A stretch of 64,000 bases of DNA from NCBI GenBank assembly GCA_965279085.1, contig OZ257149.1:2852001-2916000 (forward strand). Reading direction: 5' to 3'. Under the pieces are notes generated by a model. The model was not told the DNA's origin. It made no database searches and saw only the letters and a program-made list of their open reading frames with translations. The position numbers and the translations under genes are program-made. Positions 25,437 to 34,641 of the stretch are shown piece by piece (positions within the stretch are counted from its first letter, which is position 1; each line of letters starts with the position of its first letter). The DNA comes from UBA7672 sp965279085. GTDB lineage: Bacteria > Pseudomonadota > Alphaproteobacteria > Caulobacterales > Hyphomonadaceae.

Positions 25437-27833
25437 TCAGTTCACAACGATCTCGGCGCGATCCAGGCAGCTCGACAGTTCGGCCAGCCGTTTGCGTGAT
25501 CCGACATTGTCGGCGCTCTCGGCCGCCGTCTGAAGGGCGGCGCAGATGTCCGTGATCCCCTGGAATCCGTACGCCCCGCCGGAGCCCCGCATGTTGTGGC
25601 CGAGCCTCGTCACGGTTTCAAAGTCCGCCCGGTCCAGGGCGTCCAACATAGTGACAACGTTCAGTCTGCAGTTCTGCAGGTAGGCGGGGACCATCCCGGC
25701 GAGTTTCTGTTTCAGTCTTGCGGAAGCCTCGTTCTTCCCGATGCTTTCGGTCCTTACCGCCAACGACCCTACGGATTGCTCCTTGATCGCCAGCAACAGC
25801 ACATCTTGCTTGATCGGCTTGGTTAGGAAGGCCGTGCACCCTGCCGCCAGGCACGTTTCTCGATCGCCCTTCAGGGCGGAGGCGGTCAGGGCGATGATGG
25901 GCGTCGATGTTCGCTCGTTCACCCGTTCCCACGCGCGGATTGCCCGGGTTGCGGTCAGGCCATCCATCACCGGCATCTGACGGTCCATCAGCACAAGGTC
26001 GTAGTGTCCGGCGATGAACATCTCGCAGGCGATGGCGCCGTTCTCGGCGACGTCGATCCGGTAAGGAGTGTCGTCCAGATAGGCTATCACGATCGTACAG
26101 TTGTCGGGAGAGTCCTCGACCAGAAGGATGCGCAGGGGCTGCGGGGGCTGCTCGGGATCGGCGCCGACTAGCACGGCGGCTCGCCGATCAGCGCCGAGCC
26201 AGATTTCGAACGGGACCGTAAACGCGAACACGCTGCCCTTGGCAATCTCGCTCTCGACGCCGATGCCGCCGCCCATCAGCTCGACCAGCCGCTTCGAAAT
26301 GGTGAGCCCGAGGCCCGAGCCGCCAAACCTGCGCGTAGTCGAGGAGTCAGCCTGCGTGAACCTTTCGAAGATTCGAGCCAGCTTTTCGCGCGGAATGCCG
26401 ATACCGGTGTCCGAGACCGTGAACCGCAACGCTGTTGGTATGGAGGAATTCGCATCCGCAGACACACGCAGCGACACCGTGCCGGATTCAGTGAACTTGA
26501 TGGCGTTTCCAAGCAGGTTCAGCAGCACCTGTCGCAGTCGTGTCGGGTCGCCGATAAGATCGGTGGGGACGTTGGGCGCAATCTCGCACACCAGCGTCAG
26601 CCCTTTTTCGCGGGCCCGGGCCGCGACCATCTCGGTCACGATTTCGAGGTGTTCGATCAGCGAAAAGCCGGTCCGTTCCAGCTCAAGCTGCGAGGCTTCG
26701 ACCTTTGATAGGTCGAGAATGTCGTTGATGAGATTCAGGAGGTTGTCGCCGGCGCGACGGAAGATCTGCACGTACTTGTGCTGCTCGGTGGAGAGCTCGG
26801 TCTTGGCCAGCAGGTCCGCGATGCCCATGATCGCATTCATGGGCGTGCGGATTTCGTGGCTCATGCTCGCCAGGAAGTCCGATTTGGTCCGGCTCGCACT
26901 CTCGGCAGCGGCCTTGGCCTGCTTTAGCTCGATCTCGACGCGTTTGCGCTCCGTGACGTCGCGCGCTGCAGCGAAGACGCCCTGCAGGGTGCGATCGCGA
27001 TCGTAAAACGTGTTCGCGTTGTAGGACACCACCGTCTGCTTCCCATCACGCGCGCGGGCCGTGAGTTCGAAGTCGGCGATCTTCTTTTCGCCCAACACGA
27101 GCTTGATCGCAGCTTCGGCCCGCTCCGGATCGGTGAAGAATTTCTTGAACGGCGCGCCGATCAGCTCGTCACGCGTGCAATCCGTGAGCGCCTCCATCTG
27201 CTTGTTAACGTCGGTGATGATGCCGGAAGGGTCGGTGGTGATGATCGCGTCGATGTTGGATTCGATCAGCGAGCGCGTGTAGAACTGCTGGTCACGCAGG
27301 CGTTGGTCGAGTTTTTTCTGTTCTTCTTCCACCTGCTTGCGCGCCGTGTTGTCGGTGCCGATCAATAGATAGCCGATGATGACGTCCTGCGCGTCGCGCA
27401 ACGCCGTGACCGACACCACGGCGGGGAACCGGCTGCCATCCTTGCGGATGTAGGTCAGCTCATAGATGTCCTCGATCCCGCGCGAGGCCTTGAACACCAG
27501 CGCTTCGAAGCCCGGCGTGATCGAGGTCGCAAGTTCGACGCTTAGTATCTTCGCGCGCGCGATCAGCTCCTGGGGATCGGAGATGTCGGCAGGCGTGATC
27601 TTGTTCATGACCTCGGCGGCCGCATAGCCAAGCATGCGCTCGGCCCCGACGTTGAAGATCTGGATGACGCCATTGGCGTCGGTGGCGATGCTGGAGAAGT
27701 TGGCGCTGTTGAAGATCGCGCTCTGCAACGCCCCGGCCTTGAGCAGCGCTTCTTCCGCCTGCCGCCGAACCGTGTAGTCAGCGACGCCGATTGGACCGGC
27801 GCGGACGCCCGTCTCGTCGTTTCCACTGGTCAT
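25437..27833 (-). CDS. hybrid sensor histidine kinase (PAS-PAS-HisKA-HATPase-REC-HPt)
   Basis: A 798-residue cytoplasmic kinase; start MTSGNDE at 27833 chosen for its GAGG and because the upstream extension has no domain. Two PAS domains (about 25-150 and 170-295) precede HisKA (FLASMSHEIRTPMNAI, His phosphosite), HATPase (LLNLLGNAIKFTESG, GGSGLGLTISKRL), a receiver (LLVEDSPDNC, VLMDRQMPVMDG) and a C-terminal HPt (LGHNMRGSGGAYGF). No membrane helix is seen, so it senses a soluble cue or redox state. The response regulator immediately upstream, 58 bases away, is the likely partner. Confidence 0.95.
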   Translation of the reverse strand: MTSGNDETGVRAGPIGVADYTVRRQAEEALLKAGALQSAIFNSANFSSIATDANGVIQIFNVGAERMLGYAAAEVMNKITPADISDPQELIARAKILSVELATSITPGFEALVFKASRGIEDIYELTYIRKDGSRFPAVVSVTALRDAQDVIIGYLLIGTDNTARKQVEEEQKKLDQRLRDQQFYTRSLIESNIDAIITTDPSGIITDVNKQMEALTDCTRDELIGAPFKKFFTDPERAEAAIKLVLGEKKIADFELTARARDGKQTVVSYNANTFYDRDRTLQGVFAAARDVTERKRVEIELKQAKAAAESASRTKSDFLASMSHEIRTPMNAIMGIADLLAKTELSTEQHKYVQIFRRAGDNLLNLINDILDLSKVEASQLELERTGFSLIEHLEIVTEMVAARAREKGLTLVCEIAPNVPTDLIGDPTRLRQVLLNLLGNAIKFTESGTVSLRVSADANSSIPTALRFTVSDTGIGIPREKLARIFERFTQADSSTTRRFGGSGLGLTISKRLVELMGGGIGVESEIAKGSVFAFTVPFEIWLGADRRAAVLVGADPEQPPQPLRILLVEDSPDNCTIVIAYLDDTPYRIDVAENGAIACEMFIAGHYDLVLMDRQMPVMDGLTATRAIRAWERVNERTSTPIIALTASALKGDRETCLAAGCTAFLTKPIKQDVLLLAIKEQSVGSLAVRTESIGKNEASARLKQKLAGMVPAYLQNCRLNVVTMLDALDRADFETVTRLGHNMRGSGGAYGFQGITDICAALQTAAESADNVGSRKRLAELSSCLDRAEIVVN

Positions 27834-27891
27834 GGTGTCGCCTCGGGAACGCGCATTCGCCCTGATTGAGCGACAGACTCTGCGACGGGAG

Positions 27892-28257
27892 CTAGGCTTC
27901 GAGTAGTGCGTCAACGCCGGTATGGAGTTGGTCCGGCGTATAGGGTTTGCTCAGGAAATGCGCGCCTAAAACAAAAAGAGATTTCAGCTGGTCGGTCGCC
28001 TGGTTACCGGACGTGTAGAGCACGCGTAGATTCGGATGCAGGGTGATCGCTTCGCGAGCCAGGTCGCAGCCGTCGAGGACCGCGTCGTTGAGGTTAATGT
28101 CAGTGAACAGCGCATCGATCGGCTGACCGGACCGGACGAGCGCCAACGCTTCCTCGACACTGCCCGCAAAGAGTGTGCGGTGGCCCCAGTCGTCGATGCA
28201 CATTCCCGCCAGTTCGCGAGTGAACGGCTCGTCTTCCACGATCAGGATCACGGCCAA
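27892..28257 (-). CDS. single-domain response regulator
   Basis: A 121-residue receiver domain. The best start is TTG 28257, with GAGGA about eight bases upstream, giving MAVILIVEDEPF. It has the acidic pair (EDE), the phosphoacceptor Asp in ALFTDINLND, the Thr/Ser switch (LYTSGN) and the Lys in LSKPYTP. No output domain. It precedes the hybrid kinase on the same strand and probably relays its phosphate. Confidence 0.82.
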   Translation of the reverse strand: MAVILIVEDEPFTRELAGMCIDDWGHRTLFAGSVEEALALVRSGQPIDALFTDINLNDAVLDGCDLAREAITLHPNLRVLYTSGNQATDQLKSLFVLGAHFLSKPYTPDQLHTGVDALLEA

Positions 28258-28500
28258 CTGATACTTCCTCGCACGTACGCCGCCACATTGATCGGCATCA
28301 AACCGACTCACCGGCTGGCGAAACCGCGACTGCTGTTGTCTAGGCCAATAGAGCAAACTCGCGCTACGCACTTCGGTTCCCGTGGCGCATCATATTTCTG
28401 CAGAGGCGGGAAACGGGTCAGCAATTCAGTTTCCAATGGTTGCTCCATGTGCGCCATCGTACCGAACCGACGCAGTATCTCCTCTCTAGGCTGCGCGTGA

Positions 28501-28761
28501 ATGCGGGGTCCTGTGGCCATTGTTAGAGTGTTGAAGCCAGATGAGCATCCGCCTGATGGAGAGCGGTATGCTCTGGTAATCGCCACTTCGCGTCACCCGC
28601 CTCAGGGCGTCGCGATCGTGGCCCGCGGATCAAGCAGGGTGTTCTACGCCGCAGATAGCGAACGCGATATTGTGGTGATCACCGGGCGCGCGATGGTCTG
28701 GGCTGACCGGAGAAAGTTCCCGAACGTCTATCTGAGGCGAGAAGGAAGATTGACTCGGTGA
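28501..28761 (+). CDS. small unknown protein
   Basis: An 86-residue beta-rich protein (YALVIATSRHPPQGVAIVA, IVVITGRAMVWADRR) without recognised motif. No good ribosome-binding site is seen. Its stop codon overlaps a GTG that opens the zinc-ribbon frame at 28758, which argues for a real two-gene unit. Confidence 0.45.
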   Translation: MRGPVAIVRVLKPDEHPPDGERYALVIATSRHPPQGVAIVARGSSRVFYAADSERDIVVITGRAMVWADRRKFPNVYLRREGRLTR

Positions 28762-28922
28762 CAGAGGAGGCGCCCGCCGCGAACCCCCGCTGCCGGCAAT
28801 GCGGCGAGAAGCACCAGGCCGAAATCGGGGCTGAGAGCGACTAAGTGAAGGGCGCAGGCATCATTTGCGACACCTGCGCGTCCGATATCCTGGAAGCTTA
28901 CAAGTCGATCGTGAAGCCTTAG
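28758..28922 (+). pseudogene. zinc-ribbon micro-protein interrupted by an in-frame TAA
   Basis: The frame from GTG 28758 encodes C-R-Q-C, is broken by TAA at 28842-28844, and continues in the same frame from GTG 28845 with C-D-T-C and EAYKSIVKP to TAG at 28920. Together the halves form one CxxC...CxxC ribbon of about 54 codons. Either it is a nonsense-mutated gene or two tiny coupled peptides. Confidence 0.45.
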
Positions 28923-28952
28923 CGTCGCTCGAAGCGGCGGGCCGCTCCGGGG

Positions 28953-29019
28953 GCCGTTTTCGGCGAGAGACTGCCGTTCGATGCGGCGAGACCGGAAGGC
29001 GCGATCTGGCCCTTTAATG
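28953..29019 (+). repeat. dispersed intergenic repeat, copy 5
   Basis: TTCGGCGAGAGACTGCCG, then GATGCGGCGAGACCGGAAGG and CGCGATCTGGCCC. The inner part is almost identical to copy 3. It touches the 3' end of the next minus-strand gene. Confidence 0.8.
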
Positions 29020-29397
29020 TCACTCGACGGTTGAGAACAGCGCCACGCTCGTGGGGATACCGGCCAGGAATGGATTGACCCATCTTGTATGATTGCCGTC
29101 GGTCCACACGATGTACGGATTGCCAGGGAAGATGGCGCGCACAGTGGCAGAGTCTGAATGCTGGCGTATTTGATCGACGCGCTTTCCACGCACCCGCTTC
29201 ACGACGACCTCAGTGCCGGTGAGTTGCTCTCCAACCCGGGCGGTCCAATGCACACCCTTGTCGCCGAAGACGATGGAGAAAACGCGCCTTCCCTCAGGAG
29301 CAACCGCAGCGCCGCACGCCGAGGCCAATGCTGAATACACCCTCTCGCACTCGTCTGGGGCCGCGCCTGGAATAAAAAATAGTGGCGGCTTGTCCAT
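29020..29397 (-). CDS. unknown protein, 125 residues
   Basis: Starts MDKPPLFFIPGAAPDECERV at ATG 29397. It is a compact alpha/beta protein with a Cys pair (ECERV, SACGAAV), strands ending VFSIVFGDKGVHWTAR, and an aromatic C-terminus (VWTDGNHTRWVNPFL). Not recognised. Repeat copies flank it on both sides, so it looks like a mobile single-gene cassette (inference). Confidence 0.55.
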   Translation of the reverse strand: MDKPPLFFIPGAAPDECERVYSALASACGAAVAPEGRRVFSIVFGDKGVHWTARVGEQLTGTEVVVKRVRGKRVDQIRQHSDSATVRAIFPGNPYIVWTDGNHTRWVNPFLAGIPTSVALFSTVE

Positions 29398-29516
29398 GAC
29401 TTCTGTGGCTCCCGAGACGCCTCTTGTGAAGTATCACAGACCAGTAGGCTTCAACAGCGCCCGTCGGCGCCGGAGGCCCGATGACGCAATCAAGCCAGCG
29501 GCGCGCCGGCGCCCTT

Positions 29517-29592
29517 GCGTCCGCTTCCGGCGAGATTCTGCCTGCTGCGGCGGGCAGGGCGAGCGACTGAAGCTGGCCCGTTCCAGTCATTT
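29517..29592 (+). repeat. dispersed intergenic repeat, copy 6
   Basis: GCGTCCGCTTCCGGCGAGAT, GAGCGACTGAAGCTGGCCCG and TTCCAGTCATTT. A diverged subtype with GAGCGAC in place of GGCGCGAC. Confidence 0.7.
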
Positions 29593-29680
29593 GCTGATGA
29601 GGGATAAGGCTGGGAGGAGTTCCCGCCTAGTCAACTACTGAAAGGGTGGTTACCGTCCCATCCGTGTCGTGGGGACATCA

Positions 29681-31716
29681 ATGAGCGGGGATGCCGATCA
29701 ACTCGATCGCATGAAGGTGTTCGTCTCGTATTCGCGAGGCGACGTGGCATTTGCCGACCAACTTGTTGTGGCGTTGGAAGACCGCGGGTTTGACGCCATC
29801 CTCGACCGGCACGACATCGACGCCGCTGAGAACTGGAGGGCGCGCCTCGGCGGCCTCATCCTCTCATGCGACGCGGTCGCCTTTGTACTCACGGAAAAAT
29901 CCGCTGCCTCTCCCATTTGTGTATGGGAGGTGGAGGAGGCAAAAAAGCTCGGCAAGCGCATCGTCCCTTGTGTGCCCGGCGAAGTCAGCGCGGTAACGCC
30001 GGCCGCCTTGGCCGACCTCAATTGGATCCATTTTTATTCGTCCCCAGCCATTCCCGGCTCTGGAATGTTCGACGGTATGCGCAAGCTCGACCGGGCGCTG
30101 AAAGTTGATCTGAGTTGGCTGCGCGAGCAAACGCGTCTTTCCGAACAAGCCGACATATGGCGCACTCGGGGCCAACATGGCGCTCAGACACCGGCGGATT
30201 CCAGTCTCCTCCTGCGCGGGCAGGCACTGGAGGATGCGCTCGCTTGGGCTCAACGCGCGCCTGCCAACTCGCACGTGCCGCAACCGGTGTCCCATTACCT
30301 GGAGGTGTCTGCCGCGAATGAAGTGCGTCTAAAGGCCGAAGCGCAGGCCGGTCTCGCCGAACGCGAGCAGGCGCTCAAGCGCGCGGAAGAGGCGATGGCC
30401 CAATCCAAAAGGGCCATGGCCGCATCCGAAGCAGCGATGGCTCAGACAAAGAAGGCGCAGGCGCGCGTTCAGTTCGTATCAGTGGTCTCGCTGATTATTG
30501 GGGTCGTGCTGATCGGTCTCGCTCTTGTTGGAGGCTGGTTCGCTGCGTCCAACTACGTGAACACAGCAGAGATGCGATCACAGCTTTTCGCCAGGGAGGC
30601 TAAGGCGCTAATCGACGAAAGTAAGCATGCAAAAGCAATGCTAATGACTCTATACGGCGATCCAGAAGCGCATGATGGCTGGGTGGAGCGAGTCTTGCGG
30701 CCGGAGGGATATGCAACGACCCGCGCCGCGCTGTCAAATGCCTTCGGCAACAACCTGCTCGCGGCGACATTCCAAGGACACGAGGGCGCCTTGAGTGCTG
30801 TTGCCCTTCATCCCGACGGAGAGCATCGCGTCACCGGAACTGATGATGGAGCGGTCAGTGTGTGGCGGATCGGCGAGGACAAGCCGCTGGCGACCTTCGC
30901 AGGCCATGACGACGCTGTCTTTTCGGTTGCCGTCCATCCGGACGGGGAGCGTTTTCTCACCGGCTCCTATGACCACACGGCCAGGTTGTGGCGGATAGGC
31001 GAGCCTAAGCCGCTGGCGACGTTCGTGCGCCATGGGGGGGCTCTGTCTCGTCGATCGCCTTCCATCCCGACGGTGAGCGTTTCCTCACCGGGACTGCAGA
31101 CGGCGTGGCCAGGCTGTGGCGGCTCGGGGAGGAGAATCCGCTGGCGAGTTTCGCGGGCCATGACCGAAGTATCCTCGCGGTCTCCTTCCATCCCGACGGA
31201 GAGCGTTTCCTTACGGGTTCTGGTGACGGCATGGTCAAGCTCTGGAGGATCGGAGAGGGTAGGCCTCTGGAGAGCTTCACGAGTCAGGACGGTGTATGGT
31301 CGATCGCCTGGCATCGTGACGGGGAGCGATTCCTCGTTGGTTCCCACGATGGCGAGGCTTGGCTGTGGCGCATCGGAGAGAAGAGGCCGTTGGCCATCGC
31401 TGGTGATGACAGTTCTGTATGGTCGGTGGCTTTCCACGCCGACGGAAAGCATTTCCTCACCGGGTCTGAGGATGGAGCGGTCAGGCTGTGGCGGATTCCC
31501 GTAGGTACGCCGGTGCCTGTGTCGTCGATGGATCAGGTACGGATGGCATGTGAGACGCTGAAAGAGATCGGCGTGATGGAGTTTTCAGAAATCGACTACC
31601 AGCGCTTCCCTATCCTCGATCGCGAGGCGCCGCATCCGTGCCGGCATGTGTGGGGGTCCGATCCGCCAGTGAAGCGCGAGGCGGCGCAAGTGGCCGCGGC
31701 GGGGGCCGCAAAGTAG
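29681..31716 (+). pseudogene. TIR-coiled coil-TM-WD40 protein, frameshifted at a G7 tract
   Basis: Start ATG 29681. TIR domain (residues 8-130): KVFVSYSRGDVAFADQL, FDAILDRHDID, CVWEVEEAKKLG. A coiled coil (EREQALKRAEEAMAQSKRAM) and one membrane helix (SLIIGVVLIGLALVGGW) lead to six WD40 repeats marked by HPDGERFLTGS and LWRIGE. After the second repeat, at a run of seven G (31034-31040), the repeats move to another frame and continue to TAG 31716; the original frame runs out of register to 31504. The distance 29681-31716 is two bases over a multiple of three. Five or eight G would restore the protein, and five gives the normal repeat length. It may be a phase-variable gene, a recent pseudogene or a sequencing error. 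Confidence 0.85.
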
Positions 31717-31741
31717 CGGCGCGCCAGGCCCGGCGTGGCGA

Positions 31742-31815
31742 GTGTCTATCTCCGGCGAACCTCGGTCTGTCGGCCAAATCTGCGTGAGCGACCGGAGTTG
31801 GCCCCAGCAGACTTT
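31742..31815 (+). repeat. dispersed intergenic repeat, copy 7
   Basis: CTCCGGCGAACCTCGG, GAGCGACCGGAGTTGGCCCC and AGCAGAC. It has the same GAGCGACCG subtype as copies 8 and 11. Confidence 0.7.
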
Positions 31816-31878
31816 CGCGCGAGACCCAACGCTGGATCCGAACAGCCCTGCCGATCGGGTTTCTCGATAACTGGCTGC

Positions 31879-32676
31879 TCAGATAGCTCGAACCTCGGCC
31901 AGCCGCTTCCTAGCGTACGCGTCGTCCCAACAGATCGCTGCCTCCCACGCGGCAGATGCTTGCGCGGCGATGTCGAGCGCCTCGCTGTCGAGACTGGCCG
32001 CGTTGTAAGGCAGCGCCAGGTCAAGGTCGGGGACGTCAACGTGCGCCTCGTCCCAGTCGATCAGCGCCACACGACCCGCGGTCATGCGTATGTTGGAAGG
32101 GTTGCCGGGATTGCCGTGGATGACGCAGCTCTCACGGCCAACGAGTCTCGACCACGCTGCGCGACACCGGGCAACCGCCTCTGGCGGCATTGCGCCAAGA
32201 TCCATTCTGGCGCCGACGTCGGCATGCAGAAGGTCCGTCGACGATCTCCACCCGGGACGCTGTGGCCAGCCTCGCGTCAATAGATGCACCTGGCGGAGCG
32301 TATCCGCCACGCGACGCCAGTCGGTTTCGGTTTCGGGCGCTCCCCCCTCCATGTATGTCATCACCACCAGACCGTTGGCGAAGAGCCGTCCGTCGGTGGT
32401 CGCGATCGGCATCGGCACGGCGAGGCCCTCACGATTGAGGTGTCGGAGAAGCCCGGCTTCCCAGGCGAGATCAGCGTCGCTCCTGGCGCCGAGGCGGCCA
32501 ACTGCGAGTTGATCGCGGACGCGCACGCTCCACACGTCGTTGGCGACGCCGCCGGCCAGCGGCTCGATGCGAACAACGTCTTCACCCCATTGACTGAGCG
32601 CATCCCATCCTGCTGGCGACATCGTAGAATCCAGTCTCGCGAAGTGGTGCTTCGCCTCGCTCAAGCCGTGCAGCAA
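31879..32676 (-). CDS. APH-family phosphotransferase with altered Brenner motif
   Basis: A 265-residue kinase-fold protein (a shorter start at ATG 32622 gives 247). N-lobe: GGVANDVWSVRV, then WEAGLLRHL. The catalytic loop reads CVIHGNPGNPSNI, where aminoglycoside/choline-kinase-like enzymes normally have HGD; the metal-binding segment is intact as LIDWDEAHVD. The HGN change would remove the usual catalytic aspartate, so the enzyme may be inactive, or residues are shifted by one. Substrate unknown. Confidence 0.75.
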   Translation of the reverse strand: MLHGLSEAKHHFARLDSTMSPAGWDALSQWGEDVVRIEPLAGGVANDVWSVRVRDQLAVGRLGARSDADLAWEAGLLRHLNREGLAVPMPIATTDGRLFANGLVVMTYMEGGAPETETDWRRVADTLRQVHLLTRGWPQRPGWRSSTDLLHADVGARMDLGAMPPEAVARCRAAWSRLVGRESCVIHGNPGNPSNIRMTAGRVALIDWDEAHVDVPDLDLALPYNAASLDSEALDIAAQASAAWEAAICWDDAYARKRLAEVRAI

Positions 32677-32748
32677 GCGTTTCGGTCGTGCTTTGATAGC
32701 ATGACTTCACTTACCAGGGCAGCGCGAAGCGGCTGATGTCGGATCGGG

Positions 32749-32826
32749 AACGTCCGCTTCCGGCGAATTGCGGACAGCGGGGTGGGGGTTGGGCGAGCGA
32801 CCGAAGTTGGCCCAAAATCGTCCGTC
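32749..32826 (+). repeat. dispersed intergenic repeat, copy 8
   Basis: AACGTCCGCTTCCGGCGAAT, GCGAGCGACCGAAGTTGGCC and AAAATCGTCCGTC, with GTCCGC-type inverted ends. Confidence 0.7.
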
Positions 32827-32870
32827 CCTTAGTTCGCTCGCTACTTGCTGCGCAAACCCAACCGCGTCAC

Positions 32871-34355
32871 TCAGCGCAGCGCGTCGAAGGCGTTCGGATC
32901 AAGCGCAAGCGCCTTCTGGCGAGTCGCTTCTGCTTCGGGAAACACGCTGAGCCGCCAGTAGGTGTCAGACAGGAAGGCGAAGGCGCGCGCGTCCTTCGGG
33001 TCTGCCTTTGTCGCCTCCAGCAGCTCTATCAAAGCTGGCTGGTAATCGAGTTCCCGATAGAGTGCGATCCCCTTGGCCAGGCGCGATTTCGGATCCGGCT
33101 TTGGCCACACCTTGGGCTTTGCCTGCGGCTGAACCGCAGGAGCTGAAGTTGCCGGCTTTGCGGCCGCTTTCGCAGGAGCGGTAGCGGCCACGGGGGACGA
33201 GGGGCGAGCAAATTCGAAGGCCTCCGCAACCGACATTCGGCGGCCGGACACCTTGAGGTTGCCGCACGCGAACTGCGCCGCATAGTCTTCGACGCTGAAC
33301 TTGCCGATCACGAAGGATTTTCGATTGTCGGAGATCGCGGGATTGTAGGCTTGATCGCTTGCGTCGAGATAGGCGGAGCGCACCTTGGGCCAGTATTTTC
33401 GCGTTGTGCAGTTGAAGCGCGTCTGGGACCAGAAGCCCGCAGCCTTTCCGATCTCGGCCGACACATCCTTCGTGTTCGCCGCGAACATCCAGGCGGACAC
33501 CATGTCATCACCGGATGCGTTCTTGCTGCGCTCGATCGAATTTTCATCGATGAAGTGGATCAGGTCTCCAAACGGTTTGTCCGACACCAGAACGAGCGCA
33601 TTCTTTCCCGGTATGAGGAACGTTTCGGTTTCGGGCAGATCGCACTTTCCGGCGGCAAACGCGGCCCGCAAGGCATTCACGTCCTTCACGAGTTCGGCCT
33701 GCGATACCTCGATGGAAGGGTATCGCAGCGTGACCGTCGCGAGTGTGACTTTTGCCTCTGGGTCGCGAAAGGCGACCTTCAGGTCCGTTCTCTTTTTGAT
33801 GGCCTCGAACCAGTCCGCCTGAATATCATACCAGTCGAACTCGTCTTCGCCATCCATGACGACGACAAAGCCCCGCTTGTTCTCGATCATGTTGCCGACG
33901 CTGAAGAGAATCCCATCGCGCTTGCGATCGGTCCGCGTCGTGCCGGCGTGACCACCGCTGTTGAGGGTTCCCATTGTCAGGTCGACCTGAACACGCGGGA
34001 GGGCTTTGCCATTGAGTGTAAAGCGCGGCCAATCAACCGCGAAGCCTTCCTCTTCGCTGGCCACGGACCCGGCCTCGCGCCAGTCCTTGCCCTTCGCAGT
34101 GCTTCCGGCCCGATAGACAAAGAGCCCGACCTTGTCTTTGTCCCGCGTGGCATAGCCTTTCGCCTTAGCGCCGGGATCGAGTTTCATCGTAGTGAGGAAC
34201 GGACCCGTTTCAGTGAGAATTTCTGTTGCGTTGGCGCCATCAATGTCGGCGCTGATGACGCTGTGAACGGCGCCAGACCGCTCAACGACGCAATACTGCG
34301 CCCACGCAGGCGCACCGCACACAACAAGAAGCACAGGCGCGAGATACTTGATCAT
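32871..34355 (-). CDS. secreted protein with surface-adhesin-like segment and TPR C-terminus
   Basis: A 494-residue protein starting MIKYLAPVLLVVCGAPAWAQ (signal peptide). The middle region contains FWSQTRFNCTTRKYWPKV, resembling the Cys-containing core found in surface-adhesin-E-like domains. A Pro/Ala/Lys linker follows (about residues 385-425). The last 65 residues make TPR-type helices (GIALYRELDYQPALIELLEA, AFLSDTYWRLSVFPEAEA). It is probably periplasmic or surface-exposed; function not known. Confidence 0.6.
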   Translation of the reverse strand: MIKYLAPVLLVVCGAPAWAQYCVVERSGAVHSVISADIDGANATEILTETGPFLTTMKLDPGAKAKGYATRDKDKVGLFVYRAGSTAKGKDWREAGSVASEEEGFAVDWPRFTLNGKALPRVQVDLTMGTLNSGGHAGTTRTDRKRDGILFSVGNMIENKRGFVVVMDGEDEFDWYDIQADWFEAIKKRTDLKVAFRDPEAKVTLATVTLRYPSIEVSQAELVKDVNALRAAFAAGKCDLPETETFLIPGKNALVLVSDKPFGDLIHFIDENSIERSKNASGDDMVSAWMFAANTKDVSAEIGKAAGFWSQTRFNCTTRKYWPKVRSAYLDASDQAYNPAISDNRKSFVIGKFSVEDYAAQFACGNLKVSGRRMSVAEAFEFARPSSPVAATAPAKAAAKPATSAPAVQPQAKPKVWPKPDPKSRLAKGIALYRELDYQPALIELLEATKADPKDARAFAFLSDTYWRLSVFPEAEATRQKALALDPNAFDALR

Positions 34356-34450
34356 CTGAGCCCCCACACGTGATGGCGGACACTACATTAACGCCGCGGG
34401 TTCTGAAAGTGACTGCTCACGCAGCGCCAGCGGCAGGCCGATTTAGACCG

Positions 34451-34529
34451 AACGGCAGATTTCGGCGAATTGAGGTCGGCGGCGAAGAGCAAGGCGGATG
34501 ACCGCGGTTGGCCCAAAGGCGACACTCGC
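34451..34529 (+). repeat. dispersed intergenic repeat, copy 9
   Basis: AACGGCAGATTTCGGCGAAT, GATGACCGCGGTTGGCCC and AAAGGCGACACT. A diverged copy. Confidence 0.65.
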
Positions 34530-34641
34530 TGAGCGTCGAAATATTTTCTGCGTTGGCCGGCTGTCTTCATGCCCTCTCCGAATAGCCCTGTGTCTGTAGG
34601 CCATCGAGAGATCAACCGGATCGCGTCGAGAACCTAGTTGG

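Noticed and set aside
31035..31504. Original frame of the TIR-WD40 gene after the G7 tract
   Set aside because: It reads the WD40 repeats out of register (repeating Ser/Pro/Gly patterns); the true repeats continue in another frame to 31716.
33351..34373. 340-codon plus-strand frame opposite the secreted TPR protein
   Set aside because: No signal, motif or ribosome-binding site; the minus strand has a signal peptide and TPR helices.
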